Assembly: GCA_016218155.1 (NCBI GenBank) | Contig: JACREQ010000023.1 | Span: 1-45,377 of the forward strand | Reading direction: 5' to 3' | Length of the DNA stretch: 45,377 bases | Origin: Bacteroidia bacterium | GTDB taxonomy: Bacteria > Bacteroidota > Bacteroidia > Bacteroidales > GWA2-32-17 | In this document: positions 25,889-34,663 of the stretch, piece after piece | Layout: every line of letters starts with the position of its first letter | How positions within the stretch are numbered: position 1 is the first letter of the stretch | Position numbers and translations under genes: made by a program | Notes under the pieces: generated by a model | Databases searched by the model: none | Seen by the model: only the letters and a program-made list of their open reading frames with translations | Told to the model about the DNA's origin: nothing

Positions 25889-28396
25889 ATGATTGAAAAA
25901 CTTAAAAACTCTGTAGAAAAGACATTTGGCAAGAAAATAATTTGTCAAAAAGATTGTAAATTACTTTCTAACAATATATTAGAAACAACCAGAGAGTATT
26001 TAAGCCCAGCAACTCTTAGAAGAATATTTGGTCTTCTTCTTACGAATTCTAATCCATCACGTGTCACGCTTGATATACTTTCACGTTACATTGGTTTAAG
26101 AGATTGGGAGCACTTTATCGATAACAACAGGATATCGAGTAACAGTCATACCAATATGATTGATACTTGGGATAGGGTTTTAGAAAAATCAAAAAAAATA
26201 AGTATCAGTACGCTCGATCATATAAAACGTAAGAGCGGTATTAGTTTTAATAAAACCATTCACAGACAATTTGCTGATGAAAGAATGGATTTTTTCATCA
26301 AAAGCGAGTATAATTCCACGGCCTTAATTGGCCCGGGTGGATTTGGTAAATCTACATTACTTGCAAATTGGTATGAGAAAAACTCAACAAAGAAAAATTT
26401 TTCAACAAATATCATCCTTTTTTTACAGGCTATTTCCCTTTATTCATTTGCAAATTCTGAGGCCTATTTTGAAGACTGGCTATTGCATCAACTAGGTCTT
26501 TCACCCGATTATAATTTCTTAAGAGGTATCCTCGGTAGTGGAGTAAACCCACCAGGGAAATTTATCCTTATAATAGATGCACTTGACGAATCAAACCTTC
26601 ATGGTGCTAAAATGGAAAAAGTTTATTCTTCTTTAGCAGATTTCTCACTTAAATTCTCAACAGCAGGTTGGCTTAAAATTATTATTTCTGCCAGACACTA
26701 TACATGGACTAAATTTAAGCCATTTATCGACAATAATGAAAAATGGTTTTGCATTCAACCCATCTCCTTTTCAGCGGAAGAGGCAAATATGCCTTTGCTT
26801 ACCTCTGATGAGATTCAAAAAATTCTCGATAATACTATTAATTCAAAATTTTCAAAAAGAACGCTGGTTGAAGAGTTCTCTTTGGAATTAAAAGAAACCT
26901 TATCGTACCCATTTTTCCTACAACTTTTCATTGATGTGTTTCACCCCGAGAATGAATATTTGCTGAGTGATCAAATTGAAATTTATAGAGAATTCCTTAA
27001 TAAGCAGGTTTATAACGCCCAATATTCAGAAGAAAAAATTGATATACTAAACAAAATTCTTGAACTCTCTGATTATGGACTATTGCCTGATGAGGTAAAG
27101 AAAAACGTTTTAAAAGAGATTTATCCAATACATCTAAAACTTGCAGGAAACTATTTTAGAGCATATGAAGATTTGATATCTTTTGGAATTATTATTGAAG
27201 AGGATATTGAAAATAAATATGGTGGTTATAGTAAGATAATAAAAATTTCAAATAGAAATCTTTTTGAAATTTTACTCACAAAAGCCTACCTTGAAAAAGA
27301 GAATAGTATTTCAATCTCATTATTTAAAAAGGTGGCAAAAAAATATGCTGCTAATGAGATTTTACCTAATCTGATTATACGACTTTATCAATTTGCATAT
27401 AAGGATCGGGTAGCTGAGCCTTTAAAAAGTTTTTTTGAATTGGACATAAACATTCTAAGCGCAGTTTTAGCATTACCTAATATAGCTATAACCCTTAGAA
27501 AAGATGAATATTTACGCAAAATTCTAATACCGATATATACAAAAAATAATATTGCCCGAAAATATTTATTTGAAGACTACCCCGATATAAATAATATTAC
27601 TGGATCATTTTCTTTCAGTCTAAGTCATTATTCAAAAAATAGTTCAGATCCTGTGGAAATTTTTTATTCAAATATTTATAATGTTTACGCTGGTTTTTTT
27701 GCATTAGATGATGGAAGAATTGAAAGATTCTATAGGCAAGTAGAAGGATTCCCTCAAAGTAATAATCTTAACCCAAACATCATAGGCATGTGGTTTGCCT
27801 GCAAATGTATGTATCATATTCTTATTAAGAATGAAGATCCTAAACTTGTTCTAGATCAAGCTTTGGAGTATTTAAATGAACTTCATAAAAATAGTAATTA
27901 CGAATATGGTTCCTTCGAAATTCCCTTTTATAACGCACTTATTATAACAAATCAGCATAGCATTTTAGCAAAACTTACAAAAGCAGACGAACTTGCTGAA
28001 TCTAAAAAACCCATTCCACTAAGTAAAGAACTAAGAATTTATCGATTATATAGTAAGTTAACCTTAGGTACAAAATTAGATTTAAAAGATTTTATTGAAA
28101 TCGATTTGATTCTATCCTTACTCAACCCTATGTATAACCACTCATTACAAATCCTCGGCCAACTTCTAAAGGCTTCATACTATTTAAATAGTAATGAAAT
28201 GACAAAAGCTTATGATTGTTACAGAAATTCTACGGAATTGAGCAATATAGCAGGTTACAGAATCCTAGAAGTTAAGCTAATGAAGAACCTTTCAAAAATT
28301 CTATTACAACTTGGAGAAAATTCTAAATCTATAGAATGCAGTAAATTAGCAGAACATCTAACTCGAAAAACTAATTTTCATTTTAGTAATCTTTAA
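25889..28396 (+). CDS. STAND/NACHT-type P-loop ATPase
   Basis: This is an 835-aa signal-transduction ATPase. The N-terminal region (about 1-80) is a helical domain of a type I recall from Bacteroidota NACHT proteins (SPATLRRIFGLL; LDILSRYIGLRDWEHFI). The NTPase core has Walker A GPGGFGKST (148-156) and Walker B FILIIDALDE (225-234), followed by ISARHYTW (about 265-272) as a sensor-like motif and a helical region. The C-terminal 300 residues are helical with TPR-like segments near 725-830 and would be the sensor. No nuclease or TIR effector is fused, so an effector must come from another protein, possibly the divergent operon. It overlaps the next convergent gene by four bases. Confidence 0.85.
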   Translation: MIEKLKNSVEKTFGKKIICQKDCKLLSNNILETTREYLSPATLRRIFGLLLTNSNPSRVTLDILSRYIGLRDWEHFIDNNRISSNSHTNMIDTWDRVLEKSKKISISTLDHIKRKSGISFNKTIHRQFADERMDFFIKSEYNSTALIGPGGFGKSTLLANWYEKNSTKKNFSTNIILFLQAISLYSFANSEAYFEDWLLHQLGLSPDYNFLRGILGSGVNPPGKFILIIDALDESNLHGAKMEKVYSSLADFSLKFSTAGWLKIIISARHYTWTKFKPFIDNNEKWFCIQPISFSAEEANMPLLTSDEIQKILDNTINSKFSKRTLVEEFSLELKETLSYPFFLQLFIDVFHPENEYLLSDQIEIYREFLNKQVYNAQYSEEKIDILNKILELSDYGLLPDEVKKNVLKEIYPIHLKLAGNYFRAYEDLISFGIIIEEDIENKYGGYSKIIKISNRNLFEILLTKAYLEKENSISISLFKKVAKKYAANEILPNLIIRLYQFAYKDRVAEPLKSFFELDINILSAVLALPNIAITLRKDEYLRKILIPIYTKNNIARKYLFEDYPDINNITGSFSFSLSHYSKNSSDPVEIFYSNIYNVYAGFFALDDGRIERFYRQVEGFPQSNNLNPNIIGMWFACKCMYHILIKNEDPKLVLDQALEYLNELHKNSNYEYGSFEIPFYNALIITNQHSILAKLTKADELAESKKPIPLSKELRIYRLYSKLTLGTKLDLKDFIEIDLILSLLNPMYNHSLQILGQLLKASYYLNSNEMTKAYDCYRNSTELSNIAGYRILEVKLMKNLSKILLQLGENSKSIECSKLAEHLTRKTNFHFSNL

Positions 28397-29241
28397 TTTT
28401 CTTTTTGAATGTGATAGTTAACTAAAGATTCTATAGGATATTGAATTATCCTATTTATCTCAAAACCTTTATCCTGAGCAATTTCATTCAAAAAATCGCT
28501 AAATACAAAACCAACTGAACCAACTACCCCAAGTCCGTATGTCTTTAATTCGGGTATCCGTTTTAAGTGAAATTCGTAAAGTTTTTCAAATACATTATAA
28601 ATCATTTGAGATATATATTCATTGCTAATATTCTCTTTTATAAAAGGAACAAATGAGGCCAGGTAAGTTGATGGTTTCTGTTGACAATATATTCGATCAA
28701 GAATATCACTTAAATTTAGGTTATAACGATTATGCAAAGATTCTGATAATTCGGCAGGTAAAAGGCCATAGAAATATGCTTGAATAAGCTGTCGACCTAA
28801 ATAAGCACCGCTACCCTCATCGCCAAGAATAAAGCCAAGTGATGGCGTGTAATGAGCAACCTTTATTCCATCATAATAGCCTATGTTTGATCCGGTTCCT
28901 AATATTGCAATTACCCCTCTCCCTTCCTCAAATAATGATCTTGCGGCAGCAAGTATATCGGAATAAGCATTCGATTCTGCGTTTACAAAGAATTCTCGAA
29001 GTGCCTGTTGAGCCAAAGTGCCTTTCTCATCCCCAGCACAACCAGAACCATAAAAAAAAACTTTTGAAACCTCAAGAGGGTTCAAATACGAAGGGAATGC
29101 TGATTTTAAGGCATTACTATAATCTTCACTACTACTAAAAAAAGGACTTAATCCCTTGGTTTCAAAAGATACGATCGATTTATTGGAAAGTACAATCCGC
29201 CAATCAGTTTTAGTCAAACCGCTATCTGCAACTACTATCAT
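28393..29241 (-). CDS. BadF/BadG/BcrA/BcrD-family N-acetylglucosamine kinase-like protein
   Basis: This is a 282-aa sugar kinase of the actin/Hsp70-like ATPase fold, related to GlcNAc kinases that phosphorylate amino sugars for recycling. The phosphate-1 motif VVADSGLTKTDWRI is at residues 3-16, the phosphate-2/adenosine part includes ILGTGSNIG, and FILGDEGSGAYLGRQLI is typical of the family. It is full length for the small bacterial type. It follows the oligopeptide-binding lipoprotein gene by four bases, so the two probably form an operon, perhaps for use of peptidoglycan fragments. The exact substrate is inferred. Confidence 0.87.
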   Translation of the reverse strand: MIVVADSGLTKTDWRIVLSNKSIVSFETKGLSPFFSSSEDYSNALKSAFPSYLNPLEVSKVFFYGSGCAGDEKGTLAQQALREFFVNAESNAYSDILAAARSLFEEGRGVIAILGTGSNIGYYDGIKVAHYTPSLGFILGDEGSGAYLGRQLIQAYFYGLLPAELSESLHNRYNLNLSDILDRIYCQQKPSTYLASFVPFIKENISNEYISQMIYNVFEKLYEFHLKRIPELKTYGLGVVGSVGFVFSDFLNEIAQDKGFEINRIIQYPIESLVNYHIQKEN

Positions 29242-29245
29242 AGTA

Positions 29246-30895
29246 CTATTCTATTTGCTTTCTAACATTTTTAAGAATAAGTAAATTCATTGGATTACAT
29301 TTCATACCTTCAACATCATTTTGAACAAATCGTATTACCTCATCATAATATAAAGGTATAACAATGGCGTTATCAATAATAATTGAATCCATCTCTCTAT
29401 ATAGTTTCAATCTTTTTTGCTGAGACATCTCTGATAAAGAGTTGGTGTATAAATTATCGTATATCTGACTTTTAAAATGGGTATAATTTGGTCCTGATGG
29501 GCTAAAGTTAATACTATTAAAAAGAGCCAAGTAATTTTCAGGATCTGCATAATCAGCAACCCAAGATGCTCTAAAAAATTTAAGTTTTGAATTAGCCAGC
29601 ATTTCACGATAAGCAGCACCTGGGTAGACATCAACCTTAATATCAAATCCCAAATCGTTTAGCTGATGCTGAATAAATTCACAGATATCCACATAATCAT
29701 CAGTTGTAGCAAGGGAGAGTGAAGGTAGCGTTTTGGAAGTACTAAACCCTACCTCCTTTAAAAGTTCTTGAGATAATTCTGGGTTATAATGGAATCCTTT
29801 TGTTGCATCTTTGAAATCAGGCATGCCATTAGGAACAAAACCATTGAAAGCGGGATATCCAATATTACTGCGCAAATACATCATCATCTTACTTCGATCT
29901 ATACCATACCCAATTGCTTTTCGTACCTTTTGTAAAAGAAGAGGGTTGGATTTAAATGATTGATTTGTACTATCTACAAGAATTCCTAAGTATTCAGTAT
30001 TCAGGTAAGGACCAGTTAGCATTTTAATCTTGCCAGTATATCGAGGATTTAAATTACCATTTCTAGTTAATAACTCATCCTTTGATGCTGGGTTGACACC
30101 AGAAATAAAATCGATATTCCCTTTAATAAATTCGAGAAACTCCGATTGCTTATCGGCAATAAACGAAATACTTATAGACTCCAAGTAGGGAAGTCTTAAA
30201 CCTTTATTATCTTTTTCAAAATATCTTGAATTTCGCCTTAAAATTAACTTTTCTCCTTCCTTCCAATATTTAAAGAAAAACGGACCCGTTCCAACTGGGT
30301 GATTTCGAAACTCCTTGCCATACAATTCAATTGCTTCATAAGGAATTACATAGCAATATGGCGTTGATAGCATCCCCAGAAAAGCAGGAAAAGGTTTTTT
30401 TAGATATACTTGAAATACCGAATCATTAAGTGCTGCGCAACCATTATGAGTACCCACTCGATCCTTTTCTAAAATAGATAGAACCCATGCCCCCGGTGAT
30501 GCAATCTCGGGATTGAGTATTCGATTAAAGCTATAAACAAAATCTGATGCAATAACCTTTCGACCAATGCCATTAGGAAAAACCTCAGAACAATGAAAGT
30601 ATACATCCCCTCTTAGTAAGAATGTAAAAATCTTTCCATCGCTTGATACTTCCCATTTTTTAGCAATACATGGTTTTACCTTTAAGGAATCATCGAGTTG
30701 AACTAATCCATTATAAAGTTGATGAGCAGGCCAAATGAGGGGTAAATTTCTGGCAAAAGCAGGATCGAGTGTAGAAATACCTTTACTTTCGTTGTAACGG
30801 AATACTTGCTGTTTTTTATAACTACTAGTTGAACTATTACAAGTACAAAAGATTGTAACTACCAAAAAAAAATATAATAAAGGTAATCTCATCAA
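29246..30895 (-). CDS. oligopeptide ABC transporter substrate-binding lipoprotein (SBP family 5)
   Basis: This is a 549-aa extracytoplasmic solute-binding protein of the OppA/DppA type. The N-terminal hydrophobic stretch ending FCTCNSS has a lipoprotein-like Cys (C19, or C17). The mature part starts with GISTLDPAFARNLP and has HQLYNGLVQLD, FSFNRILNPE-like and YYDEVIRFVQ segments typical of the family. A second ATG three bases in may be the real start. No permease or ATPase genes lie next to it, so the rest of a transporter, if any, is elsewhere. It precedes the GlcNAc kinase-like gene by four bases, hinting at cell-wall peptide uptake. Confidence 0.88.
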   Translation of the reverse strand: MMRLPLLYFFLVVTIFCTCNSSTSSYKKQQVFRYNESKGISTLDPAFARNLPLIWPAHQLYNGLVQLDDSLKVKPCIAKKWEVSSDGKIFTFLLRGDVYFHCSEVFPNGIGRKVIASDFVYSFNRILNPEIASPGAWVLSILEKDRVGTHNGCAALNDSVFQVYLKKPFPAFLGMLSTPYCYVIPYEAIELYGKEFRNHPVGTGPFFFKYWKEGEKLILRRNSRYFEKDNKGLRLPYLESISISFIADKQSEFLEFIKGNIDFISGVNPASKDELLTRNGNLNPRYTGKIKMLTGPYLNTEYLGILVDSTNQSFKSNPLLLQKVRKAIGYGIDRSKMMMYLRSNIGYPAFNGFVPNGMPDFKDATKGFHYNPELSQELLKEVGFSTSKTLPSLSLATTDDYVDICEFIQHQLNDLGFDIKVDVYPGAAYREMLANSKLKFFRASWVADYADPENYLALFNSINFSPSGPNYTHFKSQIYDNLYTNSLSEMSQQKRLKLYREMDSIIIDNAIVIPLYYDEVIRFVQNDVEGMKCNPMNLLILKNVRKQIE

Positions 30896-30912
30896 ACAGG
30901 AAATTTAAACAA

Positions 30913-30920
30913 CAAAAGTA
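30913..30920 (-). promoter_or_regulatory. -7 promoter element of the oligopeptide-binding gene
   Basis: On the minus strand this reads TACTTTTG, an exact TAnnTTTG match, 17 bases before the 30895 ATG. Confidence 0.45.
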
Positions 30921-30960
30921 TTTAAAATTTGATGAGCTATTATGATTTTTTAAGAGTAAT

Positions 30961-30988
30961 AAAAACGGGATCTTAAGATCCCGTTTTT
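30961..30988. terminator. 28-bp perfect palindrome, bidirectional terminator
   Basis: A perfect palindrome gives a 12-bp stem (AAAAACGGGATC with its complement) around a TTAA loop, with T-runs on both strands. It lies between the oligopeptide-binding gene promoter and the end of the miaA operon, so it probably ends the minus-strand transcript from 31207. Confidence 0.85.
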
Positions 30989-31206
30989 ACACCCTAAAAA
31001 TTAACCTAAGAAAGCAACAGTAATAGTAACCAACTATTAACCCTAAAACCTAATCTATGAAGTTGCTTTTCATTTACATAAACGCTATATAATTAGATTT
31101 GTTTCATACGAGTAATGAAATAAAGATGATTTACAACAGCCTTTAACAACCAACTTAATCTGCTGATTATATGCTTTTTATATAGACGCAAACACTGTAG
31201 ACATTA

Positions 31207-31803
31207 TTAATCCAATAAAAAAACACCTACTACTCTGGAGAGTGCAACAAGAGAGGAGTTTGACTTAAAAGGGGAGAGTTTTACGATTTTATGCCTAATA
31301 TAATTTATCTTTTCAACCGAAAAATTTTCATTAGAAAAACCATAATTATAAAAAAATGCAATTGCAGTTTTTAAAGTAGAACTTTTAACTCTTATAGTTT
31401 TCTTGGAATATCTACTTGGATGAATATGAATAAAACGATTGTTGATCTGACCAAGCCTAATTGTCCAACTTGATCCATCTGATAAAACTATTTCTTTGTA
31501 ATCACTATCATTTGACCTTACCCATTCTTTAAAATTACTAATGTTTAAATCAATTTCAGCAGTCATCCTACTAATTATCTGATTGGATATATTATTAGGT
31601 TCTAGACTACCATAATAAAAATCAACATTGGTATTGCCTATAAACTCTATGATTTCATTAATTTTTATATGACTGAAATTATATGAGTCATTTGAAATCA
31701 GAGTTTCCTTTACATATCCCATATGATGCTTCCAACAATTAAAAGCAATTGGCTCGGGTAGGGTCTGGTTTACTGAGCCTCTCCCTATTAATGATTCATC
31801 CAT
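31207..31803 (-). CDS. unknown 198-aa protein coupled to miaA
   Basis: This is a 198-aa protein of unknown family. It has no signal peptide or membrane helix. It starts MDESLIGRGSVNQTLPEPIA and contains FNCWKHHMGYVKE, a central WVRSNDSDYKEIVLSDGSSW and a basic region around HPSRYSKKTIRVKSS. Its ATG overlaps the end of miaA by eight bases (ATGGATGA), so translation is probably coupled. A role near tRNA modification is possible but rests only on position. Confidence 0.75.
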   Translation of the reverse strand: MDESLIGRGSVNQTLPEPIAFNCWKHHMGYVKETLISNDSYNFSHIKINEIIEFIGNTNVDFYYGSLEPNNISNQIISRMTAEIDLNISNFKEWVRSNDSDYKEIVLSDGSSWTIRLGQINNRFIHIHPSRYSKKTIRVKSSTLKTAIAFFYNYGFSNENFSVEKINYIRHKIVKLSPFKSNSSLVALSRVVGVFLLD

Positions 31804-32713
31804 TTGAAATACGATAATTAATCAAGTCAACTATGCTATCTACCTGTTCTGGGTGAAACCAAGTAATCTCTTTATCGCGAGCCCACCATGTTAGCTGTCT
31901 TTTAGCGTAACGTCGTGAATTTCGCTTTATTAGCTCTATTGCAGTTTCTAATGATATCCTGCCATCAAGGTAGTCAAAAATCTCTTTATAGCCAACGGTA
32001 TTTAAGGCGTTTAAATGCTTAAAATCATATAAACCTTTAACCTCTGCAACCAAGCCATTAGTAAGCATATCATCAACTCGATTATTGATACGTTGATAAA
32101 GTTCCTCTCGGGGACGATTCAGCCCAATTTTGATTAAAGTAAATGGACGAGGTTTATTAGTATTTGTTAAGAATGAAGAATAGGTTCTTCCGGTTTGCAA
32201 ACATACTTCAAGAGCCTTCAAAATTCTCTGGGTATTATTTTGATCAACCTGATTATAGTATTCTGGATCGATTTCTTTGAGATGGTTTTTCAAACTGTCA
32301 ATTCCCTCACTTTGAAGTCTCGCATACAGATCTCGCCTTAATTCGCCATCTGGTGAAGGGAAGTCATCAATTCCAGAACAAACAGCATCAATGTATAAGC
32401 CAGAACCACCAACAAGTAGGGCTGAATTATGACTCTTATATAGGTTTTCCAAAAGTTCAAGTACCTCAAGTTCAAATATTCCGCAACTATACCTATCAAG
32501 GATTGACTTATTACCCACAAAATGGTGTTGTGCATTATTAAGAATAGTTTGATCGGGTGCCGCTGTTCCAATTCTCATCTCCCTATAAAACTGACGTGAA
32601 TCTGCTGATAGAATTGGTGCATTGAATTGGTAGGAAAGCGTAATACTGAGATCGGTTTTACCAACTCCTGTTGGGCCAAGTAAAACAATAAGAAATTTTG
32701 ACTCTGTTGGCAT
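31796..32713 (-). CDS. miaA: tRNA dimethylallyltransferase
   Basis: It transfers a dimethylallyl group to A37 of tRNAs that read codons starting with U. The 305-aa protein has the P-loop GPTGVGKT (13-20), the DSRQFYREMRIGTA substrate region, GGSGLYIDAV and the QRILKALEV and RRYAKRQLTWW motifs characteristic of MiaA. The length is normal for the family. The start at 32713 leaves the P-loop 12 residues in. It has its own -7 element at 32764 and is coupled downstream to an unknown gene. Confidence 0.95.
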   Translation of the reverse strand: MPTESKFLIVLLGPTGVGKTDLSITLSYQFNAPILSADSRQFYREMRIGTAAPDQTILNNAQHHFVGNKSILDRYSCGIFELEVLELLENLYKSHNSALLVGGSGLYIDAVCSGIDDFPSPDGELRRDLYARLQSEGIDSLKNHLKEIDPEYYNQVDQNNTQRILKALEVCLQTGRTYSSFLTNTNKPRPFTLIKIGLNRPREELYQRINNRVDDMLTNGLVAEVKGLYDFKHLNALNTVGYKEIFDYLDGRISLETAIELIKRNSRRYAKRQLTWWARDKEITWFHPEQVDSIVDLINYRISNG

Positions 32714-32763
32714 TTCTTTTATTTAAGTTCAGCATCAAAAGCTGATTAATTGCCAATAATTAG

Positions 32764-32771
32764 CAAAGATA
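32764..32771 (-). promoter_or_regulatory. -7 promoter element of miaA
   Basis: On the minus strand this reads TATCTTTG, an exact TAnnTTTG match, 50 bases before the miaA ATG. Confidence 0.4.
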
Positions 32772-32805
32772 TTCGAATGCAAGTAAACTAAATTATATAG
32801 CAGTT

Positions 32806-33333
32806 CTAAGAATCATCACCATCAAATCCCTCTGAACCATAATCAAATTCTTGTGAATCAAACTCATCTATGATATCATTGAAGGAATTATCATCATTCA
32901 CTGGATTGGTTGATATATTTTCAAATTCTGATTGCAAAGGAGGTTCACCAACCGACACGGTGCAAATAGGATATTTCTTCTTACAATCAGGTGTGTAAAT
33001 ATCCATCAATTCAATAAAAAAAGAGTTTTCAGTTAAGATGTCATAAACGTAAAGTAATCGTTCTTTTTTCTCCTTCATTACCTCTTTGATCTTAATCGAA
33101 TCCATAGGAATAGCAGCTGGGCCTCCATCATTCTCCATATCGATTAAAGTTAACTCTAACCCTTTATTCCAACTCTCATCGGCAAGGAAGAATGATGCTA
33201 ATTGAGATGAATCGTATTGAAGGTTATCCTGAATTATTTTATGAAGGTCTAAAAATGTTTGATTTGAATCAACCTCATAATCCCGTAGGAAAACTCTTTC
33301 GTCGCCAGAAATCATTCTAAACTTATAGATCAT
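32806..33333 (-). CDS. pRiA4b ORF-3-like protein
   Basis: This 175-aa protein matches the plasmid pRiA4b ORF-3-like family: YKFRMISGDERVFLRDYEV at the N-terminus, then TFLDLHKIIQDNLQYD and ASFFLADESWNKGLEL. The family is frequent in bacterial chromosomes and its function is unknown. The last 40 residues are very acidic (DEFDSQEFDYGSEGFDGDD), a trait I associate with Bacteroidales members. No transposase or plasmid gene lies nearby, so there is no sign it is mobile here. It lies 92 bases upstream of miaA on the same strand. Confidence 0.82.
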   Translation of the reverse strand: MIYKFRMISGDERVFLRDYEVDSNQTFLDLHKIIQDNLQYDSSQLASFFLADESWNKGLELTLIDMENDGGPAAIPMDSIKIKEVMKEKKERLLYVYDILTENSFFIELMDIYTPDCKKKYPICTVSVGEPPLQSEFENISTNPVNDDNSFNDIIDEFDSQEFDYGSEGFDGDDS

Positions 33334-33400
33334 AGATGGAAATATTTGATTGCCTTATTTGAATATTTTACTATTTGTATCATAAAACTGGAATAAAGGG

Positions 33401-34441
33401 TTAGAGTTTACTCAAGAATTCTATAGTATCAATGCCATCGGCAAACTCATTCAGTTTTGGACTTTGACTTGTTCCAAAAGGAATAGCACTTGGAATTAGT
33501 TCACTATCACCAACAACACATTGTAACTCATCAGAATGATTATCAATATAAACCTGTACATCTTCAATTTTTTCATATTCCTGATAATGAACAACACCCA
33601 CTGTTGAACCAATAGATTCATTCTGTTTCAGAAGCATAAAATCTGTATCGATATGATCTATTAAGTTCATTTGGTTTATCGTCTTCTGAAACTCGTAATT
33701 ATTCATATACTTGTTATGAGTATCAAGGTTCTGCCATGCCTTAAAAGCCTGTAACATTGAAATAAAAGAATAACCCTTAGGAACCATTAATTTAGAAACA
33801 TTCCTACAACCCAATCCAAAGTACAGGAAAATATCATCGCTAAGCTTTGTGAGTTCATCATGAGTTTCATTCCCAGTTATAACAGCGATGCTATTTTTAT
33901 GTTTACGAATTATTGTTGGGTAATTTTTAAAATAGTAATCAAAATAGCGCGATGAATTATCGCTACCAGTAGCAATCACTGCATCAAAACCATGCAAGGT
34001 GGATTCAGAGAGTTCAATTAAATCTGAAAACTCAGGGTTTATCTCATATAACATACTTATTATGGCTGCCATTAAATGCCCATCTTTTGACGAAACTTTT
34101 CCCAAAAAACGATGCCCAGTAAGTAATACACAAATTAAATCGTGAAGACCTGCAAATGGAATATTTCCAGCCATTATTACGACAACCTTTTTACTCTCTT
34201 TGGGCGTAAAATAGGCTCTTGGATATTTTGCTATTAATGTGTTTAGAGCCTCCCGTTTAAGCCACAAATTGGCAATAGAATCAATTGCAAAGTATATGTT
34301 TTCAGAAGTAAACCAAGGGTTATGAATACTGGCTTCCTGAATGAATTTTTCAAATCGAGAATTGCTATTCTGAACTGATTCAGAAAGCATTCTTTCGCCA
34401 AGTATAACAAAAGCATCTATTCGACTTTCAATATTCATCAA
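33401..34441 (-). CDS. LuxC-family acyl-CoA reductase
   Basis: This is a 346-aa NADPH-dependent acyl reductase of the LuxC type, expected to reduce acyl-CoA or acyl-protein thioesters to aldehydes. The NAD(P)-binding part holds VVIMAGNIPFAGLHDL (87-102), GKVSSKDGHL (114-123) and VIATGSDNSSRYF (155-167); the probable catalytic C212 sits in FGLGCRNVSKLMVP. LuxD/LuxE partners are absent, as in most Bacteroidota, so it is not a luminescence system. Substrate is unknown. It starts just downstream of a -7 element and runs toward the pRiA4b-like gene. Confidence 0.85.
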   Translation of the reverse strand: MMNIESRIDAFVILGERMLSESVQNSNSRFEKFIQEASIHNPWFTSENIYFAIDSIANLWLKREALNTLIAKYPRAYFTPKESKKVVVIMAGNIPFAGLHDLICVLLTGHRFLGKVSSKDGHLMAAIISMLYEINPEFSDLIELSESTLHGFDAVIATGSDNSSRYFDYYFKNYPTIIRKHKNSIAVITGNETHDELTKLSDDIFLYFGLGCRNVSKLMVPKGYSFISMLQAFKAWQNLDTHNKYMNNYEFQKTINQMNLIDHIDTDFMLLKQNESIGSTVGVVHYQEYEKIEDVQVYIDNHSDELQCVVGDSELIPSAIPFGTSQSPKLNEFADGIDTIEFLSKL

Positions 34442-34451
34442 TCTTTTTTTA

Positions 34452-34459
34452 CAAAAATA
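34452..34459 (-). promoter_or_regulatory. -7 promoter element of the acyl-CoA reductase gene
   Basis: On the minus strand this reads TATTTTTG, an exact TAnnTTTG match only 10 bases before the ATG, implying an almost leaderless transcript. Confidence 0.4.
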
Positions 34460-34606
34460 CTAGAAAAGTTATAATTTGAAAGATAAAAGTAACTCGTAAA
34501 AAGTTAACTGCTACTCCATGTTGTATAACCAAGTATTTATACAAAAAAAATAATTGTATAAAAATAATCTTTTCAGAATGTTACTATCAACTATTTATAG
34601 TTTTTT

Positions 34607-34650
34607 AGCTTACGGGTTACTAAAGATCTATTAACTTTGACTCGTAAGCT
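34607..34650. repeat. inverted repeat flanking the permease -7 element
   Basis: AGCTTACGGGT at 34607-34617 and ACTCGTAAGCT at 34640-34650 form an 11-bp inverted repeat with one mismatch and a 22-base spacer. The TAACTTTG promoter element at 34632-34639 lies between the arms. This could be an operator; a transcript starting after the -7 element would lack the left arm, so an RNA hairpin is unlikely. Confidence 0.4.
34632..34639 (+). promoter_or_regulatory. -7 promoter element of the ABC permease gene
   Basis: TAACTTTG, an exact TAnnTTTG match, lies 24 bases before the ATG at 34664 and overlaps an upstream TTG, which argues against the longer start. Confidence 0.5.
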
Positions 34651-34663
34651 CAAAATTAAAACT

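Larger units (their letters stand above)
30896..31206. other. 311-base intergenic region with palindrome and possible relic start
   Basis: The stretch holds the -7 element at 30913, the palindrome at 30961, and on the plus strand an AACCTAATCTATG-like context at 31049-31059 that opens an 11-codon frame (MKLLFIYINAI, 31057-31092). A TAGATTTG lies at 31094-31101. Nothing longer is coding. Confidence 0.4.

Noticed and set aside
32806-33333. pRiA4b ORF-3-like gene as part of an insertion element
   Set aside because: No transposase, terminal inverted repeats or target duplications nearby; the family is common as a chromosomal gene.
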